A stretch of DNA of 36,478 bases from a virus. The position numbers were made by a program, and so were the translations under genes. The stretch lies in the IMG/VR virus record IMGVR_UViG_3300020418_000015, positions 1 through 36,478 of that record. One strand, given 5' to 3'. The notes below the pieces were generated by a model. The model had not been told where the DNA came from. It searched no databases and saw only the letters and a program-made list of their open reading frames with translations. Of this stretch, positions 9,257 through 17,962 are shown piece by piece (the stretch's first letter is position 1; the number at the start of each line of letters is the position of its first letter).

Positions 9257-10588
9257 TTATGGGTAGCCACCACCACCCCCAGATCCTCCAGATCCACCAG
9301 ATCCACCAGAACCACCAGAACCACCACCCTGTTGGTTGTTGCTCTGTCCAGATGTGTATTGATCTTGGCTTGAAGGATAATTCGTTCTTCTTTCTAATAC
9401 TGTCCAATCACCACTAGGTGCAGATACGTTACTCCAAACCCCTCCCTTTGGTGGAATTACTGTAAAGCTCTCTGGTATGACTTGTGTGTCAATGTCTTCG
9501 TATAATTTTTCCCCAAGAGTAGAAATTGTTATGCTGTGGTCTAGAGAACCTGTTCCACTCTTCACAACAGAAGGAAGTCCACTCGTGGTAAAATTTAAAT
9601 CTACTTCTGAAACACCTACCCCAATGTAAGTAGGGGTTGATGATAAGTCACCTGTAAAGCTTTGCTCTGATAAACCACCTCTAATAGCAACTATCGGTGG
9701 AGAAGACTTTGTAAAGCTAGAACTCATTTCAGAAACAAGACCTAGTATTGCTACTCCTACAGATGTTTTTATAGCAACCGATATTAAAGATGAGCTAGAG
9801 AAAACAGTCATTGCGCCTACAGAGGTTTGACCTAAGTTTGCGTCTAGTTCACCCTGTAGTAACATTACAATTCTTCCAACCATAGACTGATCTATAGTTG
9901 TAGTCATTGATCCAGAGTCTACCTTTATAACAGTCGGTGCTAAAGACTGATCAAAAAGAAAGTTCTGTGTACTGTCTCCAGAGTAGGTAGCACAAGCTAA
10001 TGTGCTTTGGGTATACTCGGATGTTATCTCCGACTCTAAACTCATAGTTAAATTTGGGGTCGTAGTTTTTTCAAATACAGTAGAAGTTTCTGCTACTGCA
10101 CTTCTTATAATTCTTGCTATATCAGACTTCGTGAAACTACTGCTTAGTGTCTCGGATGCGTCTAACAATAAAGAACCACCAGAGCTTTGAGTTAAGTTAA
10201 AACTTTTCTCTAATGGAGTAATAGCTATTTTTGTCAAAGCAGATGTCTTTGTAAAAGCTCCTGACATCTCCTGAACGGCAGAGAAAGTTCCTGATGGTAA
10301 AAGAGATTGTGTGAAGTCTCCTGACATCTCCTGAACACCATTAACTATCTTAAATGGGTTAGAAGTTTGTGTAAAATTAAATGACTGTTCTGATGCTAGT
10401 CCTATCACTCCAACGCCAACGCTTACTTGTGGCATTTGAGAAATCTGACTTGAACCACTAATTCTTAATGTTGCTAAAGCCGAACTTACAGTTGCTAACG
10501 CATTCATATCAGACGTAGCTAATCTAACCTCACCCCCTGCTTGCTCACTAAAAGCTGCAGTTGAAAATGGATGATTGCCTAGCATCAT
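9257..10588 (-). CDS. Repeat-rich structural protein with Gly-Ser C-terminal tail
   Basis: A 443-residue protein. The N-terminus MMLGNHPFSTAAFSEQAGG resembles short 'LG..PFS..PF' leaders of marine phage virion proteins. Residues about 60-385 are built from roughly a dozen degenerate 22-30 residue repeats of the form S-E-x-S-x-x-F-T-x-S followed by a small hydrophobic strand and Gly/Ser, consistent with a beta stalk. After a distinct segment (IPPKGGVWSNVSAPSGDWTVL) the protein ends in a (GGS)n stretch, about residues 419-443. Glycine-rich ends occur in phage adhesins such as T4-type gp38. It lies in the fibre cluster. I infer a fibre or adhesin component; the receptor is unknown. Confidence 0.75.
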   Translation of the reverse strand: MMLGNHPFSTAAFSEQAGGEVRLATSDMNALATVSSALATLRISGSSQISQMPQVSVGVGVIGLASEQSFNFTQTSNPFKIVNGVQEMSGDFTQSLLPSGTFSAVQEMSGAFTKTSALTKIAITPLEKSFNLTQSSGGSLLLDASETLSSSFTKSDIARIIRSAVAETSTVFEKTTTPNLTMSLESEITSEYTQSTLACATYSGDSTQNFLFDQSLAPTVIKVDSGSMTTTIDQSMVGRIVMLLQGELDANLGQTSVGAMTVFSSSSLISVAIKTSVGVAILGLVSEMSSSFTKSSPPIVAIRGGLSEQSFTGDLSSTPTYIGVGVSEVDLNFTTSGLPSVVKSGTGSLDHSITISTLGEKLYEDIDTQVIPESFTVIPPKGGVWSNVSAPSGDWTVLERRTNYPSSQDQYTSGQSNNQQGGGSGGSGGSGGSGGSGGGGGYP

Positions 10589-10594
10589 TTTTTA

Positions 10595-10936
10595 TTAGTC
10601 CTTCCAAGGCAAATCAGTTTCTTTGATAGCCATATCATCAATTTGTTTTTGGATTTGTGCATTTACATGAGTTTCATAATCACCAGTAACTTTTGCTTGA
10701 ATCCACCCAAGAACATCTTCTTCTTTTAAATCAGCTAAAGCTTTAAAATCTGATGCTGAAGTATTCACAGAAGTAAGAGGAGTAGCACCATTAAAAACAC
10801 CTTCATTTCCATCACTATCTTTGCCTATCACCTTCCAACGAGTTTGAATAACTGCATCTTTATTTGTAGCATTATCAGTATTAGTTTCATCTTTAGTTTG
10901 TATGGATGTGACTTCCCAAGTATAAGTCATACTCAT
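10595..10936 (-). CDS. DUF7936-like fibre-cluster protein
   Basis: A 113-residue protein (SMTYTWEVTSIQTKDETNT, ending in LPWKD). It matches a small family I recall from marine cyanophages, now labelled DUF7936: TYTW..., VIQTRWKVIGKDSDGNEG, then EEDVLGWIQAKVTGDYETHV and a Gln/Lys-rich helix. The family is found beside fibre genes and has no proven function. Its start overlaps the stop of the DUF6447-like gene (ATGA-type, 10933-10936), so the two are co-translated. A more diverged relative appears to lie at 14237-14572, again beside a fibre. The family name is from memory and should be verified by a profile search. Confidence 0.7.
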   Translation of the reverse strand: MSMTYTWEVTSIQTKDETNTDNATNKDAVIQTRWKVIGKDSDGNEGVFNGATPLTSVNTSASDFKALADLKEEDVLGWIQAKVTGDYETHVNAQIQKQIDDMAIKETDLPWKD

Positions 10937-11136
10937 TGTGACATCTCCTTCTCTAGTCTTTCTTCAAAAACTTGTTTGCTTGCTTGTATTTGATCTAAAA
11001 CAAACTTTGCATTGTTTTCTTTTTTCTCAATATCGATGAGTTGTGCAAACAAATACTTTTGTTGGTCAGTAAGAGATGATTGCTCATACTCTTTACCTTT
11101 CCATCTTATCTTTGGGGGTTGTGTATTCTCTGTCAT
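10933..11136 (-). CDS. DUF6447-like small protein
   Basis: A 67-residue protein. It opens with an IRWKGKEYEQSSLTDQQKYL block, followed by an amphipathic helix (QLIDIEKKENNAKFVLDQIQ). This is the pattern of the DUF6447 family (short beta strand '...KEYE..SLS...K' followed by a helical hairpin), which recurs in phage fibre clusters. It is placed between a fibre-assembly chaperone and the DUF7936-like gene, with a 4-base overlap at its 3' end. Function is unknown; an accessory role in fibre folding is plausible from location only. Confidence 0.65.
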   Translation of the reverse strand: MTENTQPPKIRWKGKEYEQSSLTDQQKYLFAQLIDIEKKENNAKFVLDQIQASKQVFEERLEKEMSQ

Positions 11137-11144
11137 ATTTTCCT

Positions 11145-11501
11145 CTATTCTGGTTTAGTTGGCCAGTCTGACTCTTTTAAATTAGGCCAGTTCTCATGCG
11201 TGGGTAAATCTCGCAAAGCTTGTCTATAAGACTGCCACTTAGTTCGAGTTTCTTCTGGAACATCTGGTTGTTGTGTCCAATCAGTAGAAGCTAAGTAACT
11301 ATTTCGCATCCTTCTAAACATACTTGCCATTTGCTCATCTTGAGTGCCACTAAAAATGGGTTCATTTATTAATTCTTCATTATTGTGATGTTCAACAATC
11401 CAATCTTTTTCTTCTTCAGTAAGCACTTTTGGTTCACTAGACCCTGCAATGTAAGCAGGGAAATTATCCCAATCAATATCGTCTTTTGTAATTTTGCTCA
11501 T
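11145..11501 (-). CDS. Phage tail-fibre assembly chaperone-like protein
   Basis: A 118-residue protein. The C-terminal half is a clear match to the tail assembly chaperone pattern: FRRMRNSYLASTDWTQQPDV, then W-x-x-YRQALRDLP and a closing WP-x-KPE. The gene overlaps the 3' end of the 910-residue fibre by 4 bases (11498-11501), so translation is probably coupled. I infer that it helps fold or attach that fibre. It is the second chaperone-like gene here; the other (7785-8195) follows the smaller fibre. Confidence 0.8.
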   Translation of the reverse strand: MSKITKDDIDWDNFPAYIAGSSEPKVLTEEEKDWIVEHHNNEELINEPIFSGTQDEQMASMFRRMRNSYLASTDWTQQPDVPEETRTKWQSYRQALRDLPTHENWPNLKESDWPTKPE

Positions 11502-14230
11502 GGTTTAAGCCCTAAAAATGTAAAGTCATAGTTAAAATTTGAACTAGAATTTGATCCTGCGACCCTTATGCCTTGATTTGTCCAACCATGTGATAAAGTT
11601 TCTCCTGATATTCGTCTTGGATAAAAATAGAAAGAAGGATAATCATGGGAAACCCATACTCTCCAACTAAAAGTTTTATTAGTTCCAAGACCAAGAGAGT
11701 CAAATTCAGCGGTAACAGTAGTATCTAGTTTTCTTTTATTTGAATTAAAAGAAGTGCCACCTATAGAATTGGTAAACATTGCTATACCACTACCAGTACC
11801 AGTTGGAAGTGATCCACATTGCGCTTGAAACATAACACCAGAATTATTATTATTAGCATTACTTTGGTAAATATATTGAAAAGATGAAGTGAGAGAAACA
11901 TTATATTCTGGATATGCTTCAGCAAACTCTGTTACATAAAAAACAAGGTTAGTAGGAACTACATTGCCAGAAGAACCATTGCTTACTAATGGAAAAAAAT
12001 GGGTCATTACAGTACGACCAGAATAACCTACAAGGTTTCCATATAATTTTATTCTTTTATAAGTTGAATTGTTCCAAACAAAACCATTTACGCCATTAAG
12101 AAAATCCACACTATTAACATTAGTGCCTGTGTAGTTTCCTATAACTTCCCAAGCACCACCCCCTGCATCGACCCAAGTTGGACTTTGGTTTGCACCATTG
12201 GTTTGAAGCACTTGTCCTGCAGTTCCATTGCTTCCATTGAGAGAAAGGTTGCGAATGATGTTTACATCGTAGAGTGTACTCCAACTTGCAGGATCACAAT
12301 AGTAACTAGTATTACCTGAATCATAAAATATAGGCGCACGAGCTGACCCTGACATTGAAGTAAAAGTTGCTTCATTTAAATAAAAAGCACCACCACTTTC
12401 TTGAATGTAAGCAGTTCTATCTAATGTTCCATTATGGAATGAAATGTAAGGACTAGCACTAGAATAAAGTCCAATTTGCCCTGCGCTATTTAAAGCACTT
12501 GTCGTTCCTACAGAAAAAGTGCTCCCAACTCTTTGATAATTTAATATAGAGGTACTTGCAGGATTTAAATAATAAGTAGTATTAGCATTAAGGTATAAAT
12601 TACCTGCCTTTTGTTTTTGCAAATCCCAACCACCCCAAGCACCATTTAAAAAACCATACTGATTGGCTGTTCCATAAAGCTGAAGAGAAGCAGTGCTTCC
12701 TGCGTCTTTTAAATGTAGTCCAACATCAGCACCAGAACCACCTGAAGCTAATTCAAAATTCCTAGCATTGTTGTATCCATATCTATGTGTGTGGATTACT
12801 GCATCATAGCTACCATTATTAATTACACCATTTGAATGTATTTCTTTCCACTTTGCAGATGAAGTACCTAAATCAAGCGCACCATTATCAGCATTAAAAG
12901 GTTTGAAGAAAGTATTACCAAGAATAACTGATCTTAAAGTACTACTTACATTTGATTGAAGTGATAAGTAACTAGTACTTTCTAAAGCAAAATAATCATT
13001 AGAATCATAATGAAGATTTCCATTTACATTAGCATTATCAATTCTAAAATTTATATGATCATTTGTTCCATCAATATGTATATGATAGCCATTATCCACT
13101 CCAAGATATAAATTAGATGCAGTTGCAGTAATGTATTCATCAGATGTTGAGTTAAATGCTAGTACCCCTGTTTGTGGTAAAATTATATTCCCATCATCAA
13201 GTATAAGATCTCCACTATTATCAAGGGTCATCCTTAAATTATTGTTGGTATAAAAATTTATATCTGCATCTTTTGATTGATAAATAAGAGCATTTCCTGT
13301 TGTATTTCCTTCAAGACCAACATAAAACTTACTTGTGTTGTGGTCATTAGCAAAAGCAAGTTGAGAGCCTACACCACTACCAGAAGCATGAAAGTCTGCT
13401 AAAACACCACCACCAGAGAATGAACTTTGACCAACGGCAATAGCACTTACATTAGATATTTGATTTGAGTTAGCATTTAAGTTTCCACCTAAAACAGGAG
13501 AAGTGTCGTCTTGTACTTGCTGTATTCCTGAACCTGATAAAGCAGATACAGATGAGAACGCAAGATTTCCTGAACCATCTGTTTTTAATACAGTATCAGC
13601 CGAACCATCAGCCGTAGGAAAACTAAGTCCATCTAAGATAATCTTTCCAGATCCATTGGGAGTTATCGATATGTTTCCATTGGATGCAGAAACTATAGAG
13701 TTTCCGTTTACATCTAAATTACCCCCTAGCTGTGGGGTTGAGTCACTAGATAAATCTGTATTTACTGTATCGAAAGATAAACTACCACTTCCATCTGTTT
13801 TTAAAAATTGTCCTGACGAGCCATCAGAAGTTGGATGCGATAACCCATCAATAATAACTTTACCAGAGCCATTAGGTGTAATAGCTATGTTTCCATTTGA
13901 TGCAGAAACGATGGCATTCCCATTAACGTCCAGACTGCCCCCTAGTTGAGGTGTCGTATCGCTTACCACATCTGAATTTACTGTAGCAAAAGATAAACTA
14001 CCTGATCCGTCTGTTTTTAAAAGTTGATTAGAACTTCCGTCAGAGGTCGGCCAACTTAGACCATCTAATACAACCTGTCCAGAGCCATGAGGGGTTATGG
14101 CTATATTACCATTTGAGGTAGAAACGATGTGATTTCCGTTTACGTCTAAATTTCCTCCCAATTCAGGAGTAGTATCCCCAGATAGAGAAGGATCTCTGGC
14201 CCTGTCTGCTAAACTCCTTGTTCTAGTCAT
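11498..14230 (-). CDS. Large tail fibre with N-terminal LDVNGN repeats
   Basis: A 910-residue fibre. The N-terminal quarter carries three near-identical units of about 70 residues (about residues 13-220). Each contains LGGNLDVNGN, then SNGNIAITPxGSG, then TSDGSSxQxLKTDGSGSLSF. Similar units occur in the neighbouring S74-domain fibre, so these two fibres share a module. The long middle part is Asn/Ser/Gly-rich and beta-like with several further weak repeats. The C-terminal part (about residues 680-910, beginning GGAWEVIGNYTGTNVNSVDF) is a distinct, less repetitive beta-rich domain and the probable receptor-binding tip. There is no S74 chaperone domain, which fits the separate chaperone-like gene overlapping its 3' end. 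Confidence 0.85.
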   Translation of the reverse strand: MTRTRSLADRARDPSLSGDTTPELGGNLDVNGNHIVSTSNGNIAITPHGSGQVVLDGLSWPTSDGSSNQLLKTDGSGSLSFATVNSDVVSDTTPQLGGSLDVNGNAIVSASNGNIAITPNGSGKVIIDGLSHPTSDGSSGQFLKTDGSGSLSFDTVNTDLSSDSTPQLGGNLDVNGNSIVSASNGNISITPNGSGKIILDGLSFPTADGSADTVLKTDGSGNLAFSSVSALSGSGIQQVQDDTSPVLGGNLNANSNQISNVSAIAVGQSSFSGGGVLADFHASGSGVGSQLAFANDHNTSKFYVGLEGNTTGNALIYQSKDADINFYTNNNLRMTLDNSGDLILDDGNIILPQTGVLAFNSTSDEYITATASNLYLGVDNGYHIHIDGTNDHINFRIDNANVNGNLHYDSNDYFALESTSYLSLQSNVSSTLRSVILGNTFFKPFNADNGALDLGTSSAKWKEIHSNGVINNGSYDAVIHTHRYGYNNARNFELASGGSGADVGLHLKDAGSTASLQLYGTANQYGFLNGAWGGWDLQKQKAGNLYLNANTTYYLNPASTSILNYQRVGSTFSVGTTSALNSAGQIGLYSSASPYISFHNGTLDRTAYIQESGGAFYLNEATFTSMSGSARAPIFYDSGNTSYYCDPASWSTLYDVNIIRNLSLNGSNGTAGQVLQTNGANQSPTWVDAGGGAWEVIGNYTGTNVNSVDFLNGVNGFVWNNSTYKRIKLYGNLVGYSGRTVMTHFFPLVSNGSSGNVVPTNLVFYVTEFAEAYPEYNVSLTSSFQYIYQSNANNNNSGVMFQAQCGSLPTGTGSGIAMFTNSIGGTSFNSNKRKLDTTVTAEFDSLGLGTNKTFSWRVWVSHDYPSFYFYPRRISGETLSHGWTNQGIRVAGSNSSSNFNYDFTFLGLKP
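13560..14195 (-). repeat. Three ~70-codon tandem units in fibre gene
   Basis: Three consecutive units of about 210-230 bases encode the LDVNGN...SNGNIAITP...GSG...TDGSGSLSF module. Two further copies lie in the neighbouring fibre gene at about 16050-16500. The units are similar at the base level too, giving scope for homologous recombination between the fibre genes. Confidence 0.7.
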
Positions 14231-14236
14231 TCAAAA

Positions 14237-14572
14237 TTACTCCCACGATTTCGTATTCTGACTTGAAGTTAAATTTTCTTTGTCTACCTCTGTTTTAATC
14301 CTGTTATATTCTTCTTTTGCTCTAGTCTCGCATTCTGTAACAGAGAGGTTGCTTGGTAAGGCTGCTTTCACCCATTTAATTACTTGGCTTTCAGTAACAT
14401 CATCTATAGCAGTAAAAGAACCTTCTGTGTCAGGAAGATTAACTTCAAATGCAGCCCAACCTGTTAACCCACCGATTGTATGACCGACTTTGAACTCTAC
14501 ATTTACAATTTGATTGTCACCAGAACTACCTTTATTATCTTGCGTTGTGTTAATTATTTTCCATGTTGCCAT
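14237..14572 (-). CDS. Small fibre-cluster protein, possibly a diverged DUF7936 relative
   Basis: A 111-residue protein (start MATWKIINTTQDNKGSSGDN). The layout is an N-terminal beta segment (IVNVEFKVGHTIGGLTGWAA), a central helix (DDVTESQVIKWVKAALP), then a charged helix. This resembles the 10595-10936 protein (W, strand, then 'DxxxSxVxxW' helix), though identity is low by eye. It sits between the S74 fibre (3 bases away) and the LDVNGN fibre (6 bases). By position it probably helps assemble one of these fibres. The family link is tentative. Confidence 0.6.
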   Translation of the reverse strand: MATWKIINTTQDNKGSSGDNQIVNVEFKVGHTIGGLTGWAAFEVNLPDTEGSFTAIDDVTESQVIKWVKAALPSNLSVTECETRAKEEYNRIKTEVDKENLTSSQNTKSWE

Positions 14573-14575
14573 CTT

Positions 14576-14998
14576 TTAACCCTTCTCTAGCTCTTCTACT
14601 CTTTTAGACAATTCTTGAACTGCTTTAATTAAGGGGACAACAAATTCTTCAAGATGTATTTCCTGAACGCCATACTTGTCTTCGCCCCAACCTTTAAAGT
14701 TTTTAATACCTAATTTATCTAATGAAGTTTTAACTTCTTGAGCAAGAAGACCTCTTTGCTCACCTTTTCTTGTAGATAAATTATAAGGAATATCATCTTC
14801 GGTTTCATTTTTTACAGATTCAGGGGTACTGTCATCCCCATCTTTAGTATATTCCTGTGGCTTTAAATGAGATAACTGTGAGTCGCTTGCGTCTAACTCT
14901 TTATAGCTTTTAAATGTATATACCTTAGTATTTAACTCATTAATAAAACTTAACCCCATGTCATTTGCAGATATGTCTTTCTTGAGTCTCTCGTCAGA
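14576..14998 (-). other. Peptidase S74 (ICA) domain of the fibre
   Basis: This marks the self-cleaving chaperone segment. Cleavage is expected just before the Ser of SDERLK, releasing about 140 residues. The Ser/Lys pair (spacing +5) equals the catalytic pair of endosialidase-type S74 domains. The C-terminal heptads (L-x-x-R-V-x-x-L) suit trimer formation. Confidence 0.8.
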
Positions 14999-16528
14999 AC
15001 TCGCCGCCGCGAATGTTACAGTTCCACTACCATTTGTCGTTAACTGTTGACCTGAAGATCCGTCAGAACCAGGTAAGGTATAAACCCCAGATAGTGTTAT
15101 AGAATTAGCACCACCATAGGCTGTTGTTAACTTATTAGATCCATTATGAGTTAATTTAACATGACCTTGTGCTATACAATCTACCATAGCTTGACCATAA
15201 GAATCTTGTATCATAAAGTCACCACCACCTCCAAATGATCCATTTGTGGCTATTCTTATGTAATTTTTACCATTATAATGGAAAATCCTCATATCGTTAC
15301 CTGTTCCTACTCGGATACAATTTGACGTTGGTTGATCGCTTGATGAGTCAGGAATATCAACAGGGTTAGGCGTACCCGCACTTACAGATGCCCATTCAGT
15401 AACACCTGATCCTGTAGTTTTTAAATATTGACCTGATGACCCAACTGCAGCTGGAAGAATAAAATCAAAGTTTGTACCTGCTGCTTGAGAGGTAGAAGGA
15501 CGAAGGTTGACATAGGCATTAGACTTTCCATACATTTTAATAGGTTTTGCATATTGAGAGTAAGCTGAACTTCCTGTCATAATAATAGCACCTGGAAGTT
15601 CTAGTCCTGAACCCTCACCATATCCTGCCATTGGTTGGAAGTTTCCACCTGACGATCCTGATCTGGGGTTATAGTAAGTAGCACCAACATAACCATAAAA
15701 TTCAGCATTACCTGAATTGTTAATATACAACCTAGGAGTAGTGTTAGTATGATAGTAGACTTTAAAAACTTCTGAAGTATCACCTGAATGAACTGCAATA
15801 CCTGTGTGTCCAGAAGTTTGTGTTGAGTATATAAGAGCTTGTCCAGAGCTTGGATTACTAGGTGCAGAAGCTACAGTTACAGTAAATACGGCACTAGAAG
15901 AACCTCCACCACCACCACCACTTGGAGTATCCCAAGAAAGAACTCCATTTCCATCGGTCTTTAAGTATTCACCACTAGACCCATCGGTGGCAGGAAGGGT
16001 AAGAACAACATTGCCAGAATAAGAACTATGGGCAGGAGATTTAAGAGATACATAATGAGCATTGGAACTCTCACAATAAAATCTAACCTCTCCTACAGAA
16101 CCTGTTCCTGTCTTAATTTCTATTAAACCATCTGATACCAGAACACCACCTGATGATCCGTTTCCATCTAAGTGTACCTTTCCACTACCATTTGGTAAAA
16201 TCTCAATATTACCATTAGATGTTGAAACAATATCATTTCCATTTACATCTAGATTGCCACCAAGTTGAGGTGTACTATCAGCGGCTACACTTGTAATCCC
16301 CCCTGATGGTGTACTAAAAGAAAGAACCCCACTTCCGTTTGTTTGTAGAAACTGTCCATTTGAACCATCAGAGACAGGGAAAGTAAGCACATCTATTTTT
16401 ACTGTACCTGAACCATCTGGTACAATTTCTATGTTTCCGTTGTTAGAGGATTTTATTTGATGTCCATTAACATCAATATCCCCTCCTAGGTTTGTTACAC
16501 TTGGATTTGAATTACCTATATATCCCAT
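14576..16528 (-). CDS. Tail fibre/spike with C-terminal peptidase S74 intramolecular chaperone
   Basis: A 650-residue fibre. I choose the ATG at 16528 because GGAG lies 10 bases before it; an ATG at 16549 would overlap the upstream gene by 20 bases. The N-terminus has two LDVNGN/SNGNIEI-x-P-GSG/TDGxGxLSx units shared with the neighbouring fibre. Residues 511-650 form a peptidase S74 domain: SDERLKKDIS at its start, AQEV later, and a coiled-coil end (PLIKAVQELSKRVEELEKG). In this family the domain trimerises the fibre and then cuts itself off at the Ser. The expected Ser-Lys dyad, five residues apart, is present as S511 and K516, so self-cleavage is expected. Confidence 0.9.
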   Translation of the reverse strand: MGYIGNSNPSVTNLGGDIDVNGHQIKSSNNGNIEIVPDGSGTVKIDVLTFPVSDGSNGQFLQTNGSGVLSFSTPSGGITSVAADSTPQLGGNLDVNGNDIVSTSNGNIEILPNGSGKVHLDGNGSSGGVLVSDGLIEIKTGTGSVGEVRFYCESSNAHYVSLKSPAHSSYSGNVVLTLPATDGSSGEYLKTDGNGVLSWDTPSGGGGGGSSSAVFTVTVASAPSNPSSGQALIYSTQTSGHTGIAVHSGDTSEVFKVYYHTNTTPRLYINNSGNAEFYGYVGATYYNPRSGSSGGNFQPMAGYGEGSGLELPGAIIMTGSSAYSQYAKPIKMYGKSNAYVNLRPSTSQAAGTNFDFILPAAVGSSGQYLKTTGSGVTEWASVSAGTPNPVDIPDSSSDQPTSNCIRVGTGNDMRIFHYNGKNYIRIATNGSFGGGGDFMIQDSYGQAMVDCIAQGHVKLTHNGSNKLTTAYGGANSITLSGVYTLPGSDGSSGQQLTTNGSGTVTFAAASSDERLKKDISANDMGLSFINELNTKVYTFKSYKELDASDSQLSHLKPQEYTKDGDDSTPESVKNETEDDIPYNLSTRKGEQRGLLAQEVKTSLDKLGIKNFKGWGEDKYGVQEIHLEEFVVPLIKAVQELSKRVEELEKG

Positions 16529-16529
16529 T

Positions 16530-16862
16530 TTATGTTTGCTCCAATACACTTAACATTATATCGATTGAACTTGATGCAGAAGATTGAGCTTTTAGTATAT
16601 CACCTGTCTCAAGAACTATTTTATGATTGCCACCTGCAACCACCAAACTCCCACCTGTAGGTACAGGGGCATTCTTTACTACATTAGCTGTGGCTGATGC
16701 ACTTGTATCCGTGACTGTTATTGTAACTGTAACATCGGAAGATGTTGTATTAGCACAGGTCATCCCTATGACTGTGGCAGTTACCCCAGACCCTGCTGTG
16801 TAAATAGATGTAAGACTTGTCCCCAATCCAGAGGTTATGTCGTTTTTAAAATTATTTGGCAT
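16530..16862 (-). CDS. Small beta-rich virion-associated protein
   Basis: A 110-residue Thr/Ser/Val-rich protein (MPNNFKNDITSGLGTSLTSI). It has a type of fold common in marine phage late operons: alternating strands, ATVIGMTCANTTSSDVTVTI, a Gly-rich turn, then IVLETGDILKAQSSASSSID. Members usually lie among small structural genes and are presumed virion decoration or fibre-associated proteins. Its stop is only one base upstream of the chosen start of the S74 fibre. The 5' end is 4 bases from its upstream neighbour. Function is inferred from context. Confidence 0.7.
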   Translation of the reverse strand: MPNNFKNDITSGLGTSLTSIYTAGSGVTATVIGMTCANTTSSDVTVTITVTDTSASATANVVKNAPVPTGGSLVVAGGNHKIVLETGDILKAQSSASSSIDIMLSVLEQT

Positions 16863-16866
16863 ATCC

Positions 16867-17517
16867 CTATCCTAAAGCTACACTCAACGCTAGTGCATCA
16901 TCTACTAGCTCTGAGTCCGTGAAAACATTGAAGGCAACCATCTCAACAATATCATTCTGATTAGCAGCAGGACTAATGGTTACTGTATGTCCACCTGTTA
17001 CAGTAAAGTCGCCTTGTTGTTTAGATAAACGCACACCATTAAGGTATACGTCTATTAAGCTACCTGTAAAATTAAGTGTACTACCTGCTGCGTCTGCACC
17101 TGTAAAAGCTGCTTGTGTGCTTGATGAAACTAAATAACTAAACCTTTGAGAAGTAGCATTTAAAAAGGTCTGTGAACCTACTACCAAATCACCAGACGTA
17201 TTTAGGAAAACAGCTTTATCGGCAGGTAATGTTATAAACACATCTGCAGCACTACCACTTAAAGATATTCTGTTATCGCTGTTTGTTGATTGAAGAACGT
17301 TTGCATCTGTTCTTGTGAGGGTATTGCCAGAACTATTGTACGTCCCTAAACCAACTTCCCAATTATTTCCATCTGATATTGTGTAGTAGGTCGTGTCACC
17401 ATTGCTTAGTACAGAAGAGAAGGTAACAAAACCATTTTGAGCACCTCCCAGAGTAATATTACCTGTACCAGAGGTGGTGGTACTTTCCTTTACACGATCT
17501 GCAACTTTAAAAGCCAT
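16867..17517 (-). CDS. Virion-associated protein, fibre-like
   Basis: A 216-residue beta-rich protein. The first half has the pattern VADRVKESTTTSGTGNITLG, then GDTTYYTISDGNNWEVGLGT and LTRTDANVLQS. I know this from many phage structural proteins ('...DRVKET..T.GTG...L.GA...F..F......T.Y.I.....WEVG.GTY...'). The second half contains VYLNGVRLSKQQGDFTVTGG and NDIVEMVAFNVF, another recurrent phage module. No catalytic residues are visible. It is likely a fibre or baseplate-like accessory, placed between two other beta-rich virion genes. Confidence 0.75.
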   Translation of the reverse strand: MAFKVADRVKESTTTSGTGNITLGGAQNGFVTFSSVLSNGDTTYYTISDGNNWEVGLGTYNSSGNTLTRTDANVLQSTNSDNRISLSGSAADVFITLPADKAVFLNTSGDLVVGSQTFLNATSQRFSYLVSSSTQAAFTGADAAGSTLNFTGSLIDVYLNGVRLSKQQGDFTVTGGHTVTISPAANQNDIVEMVAFNVFTDSELVDDALALSVALG

Positions 17518-17521
17518 AGGC

Positions 17522-17959
17522 CTACTTCAATTCGATAGACAGATTGCCTGTGTTGATTCTGAAGATGTCCAAGTTGCCTATAGTTTTTGAAGCATCTAAC
17601 GCTCCTACAAACAAAATATTTCCAGATGTAGATGCATCGGCCACGAAAGCGTGTGTGATTGTTTGGTTGGTAACTGAACTCCCAGACGCAGGAAACTCTA
17701 CATTGGCCGCGTTGGCGGCTGTTACAGTTCCAGCTGATGTAGATATTGTCCATCCACCTGATGTTCCGTTAACTTGCTGTCTAGCGTAGTTTGTAAATGT
17801 TGCTTCTGTTAACGAACCTGCTTCTGCATCAGATACGGCAGTCGCAAGACCCACATAAAGATTCGCTGCAGGTGTTGCAAAAGAACCTGAATTATTGTCG
17901 AAGATAAATTTTATTAATTTCTCCTCTAGATAGTTTGTTGCTGCATTAGCTGTAGCCAT
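17522..17959 (-). CDS. Phage tail fibre-associated protein (Gp80-like)
   Basis: A 145-residue protein with the usual pattern of this phage family: a short N-terminal helix (NYLEEKLIKFIFD), then ANLYVGLATA, a YARQ segment, ITHAFVADASTSGNILFVGA and a C-terminal FRINTGNLSIEL. Comparable proteins are annotated as Gp80-domain or small tail-fibre proteins. It lies between the adaptor protein and another small virion protein with 3-4 base gaps. I infer a virion role; the exact position is unknown. Confidence 0.7.
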   Translation of the reverse strand: MATANAATNYLEEKLIKFIFDNNSGSFATPAANLYVGLATAVSDAEAGSLTEATFTNYARQQVNGTSGGWTISTSAGTVTAANAANVEFPASGSSVTNQTITHAFVADASTSGNILFVGALDASKTIGNLDIFRINTGNLSIELK

Positions 17960-17962
17960 TTT

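Noticed and set aside
9250-9340. Short tandem repeat resembling a CRISPR or minisatellite
   Set aside because: Units are 9 bases, have no spacers and encode GGS codons in the frame of a real gene.
9225-9407. Trp/Ile-rich 60-codon minus-strand frame
   Set aside because: It is the alternate-frame reading of the Gly-Ser repeat; the repeated TGG codons are an artefact.
13503-13949. 148-codon plus-strand open frame
   Set aside because: It is the antisense of the fibre repeats. Its periodic Pro/Glu/Ser composition follows from the repeated minus-strand module.
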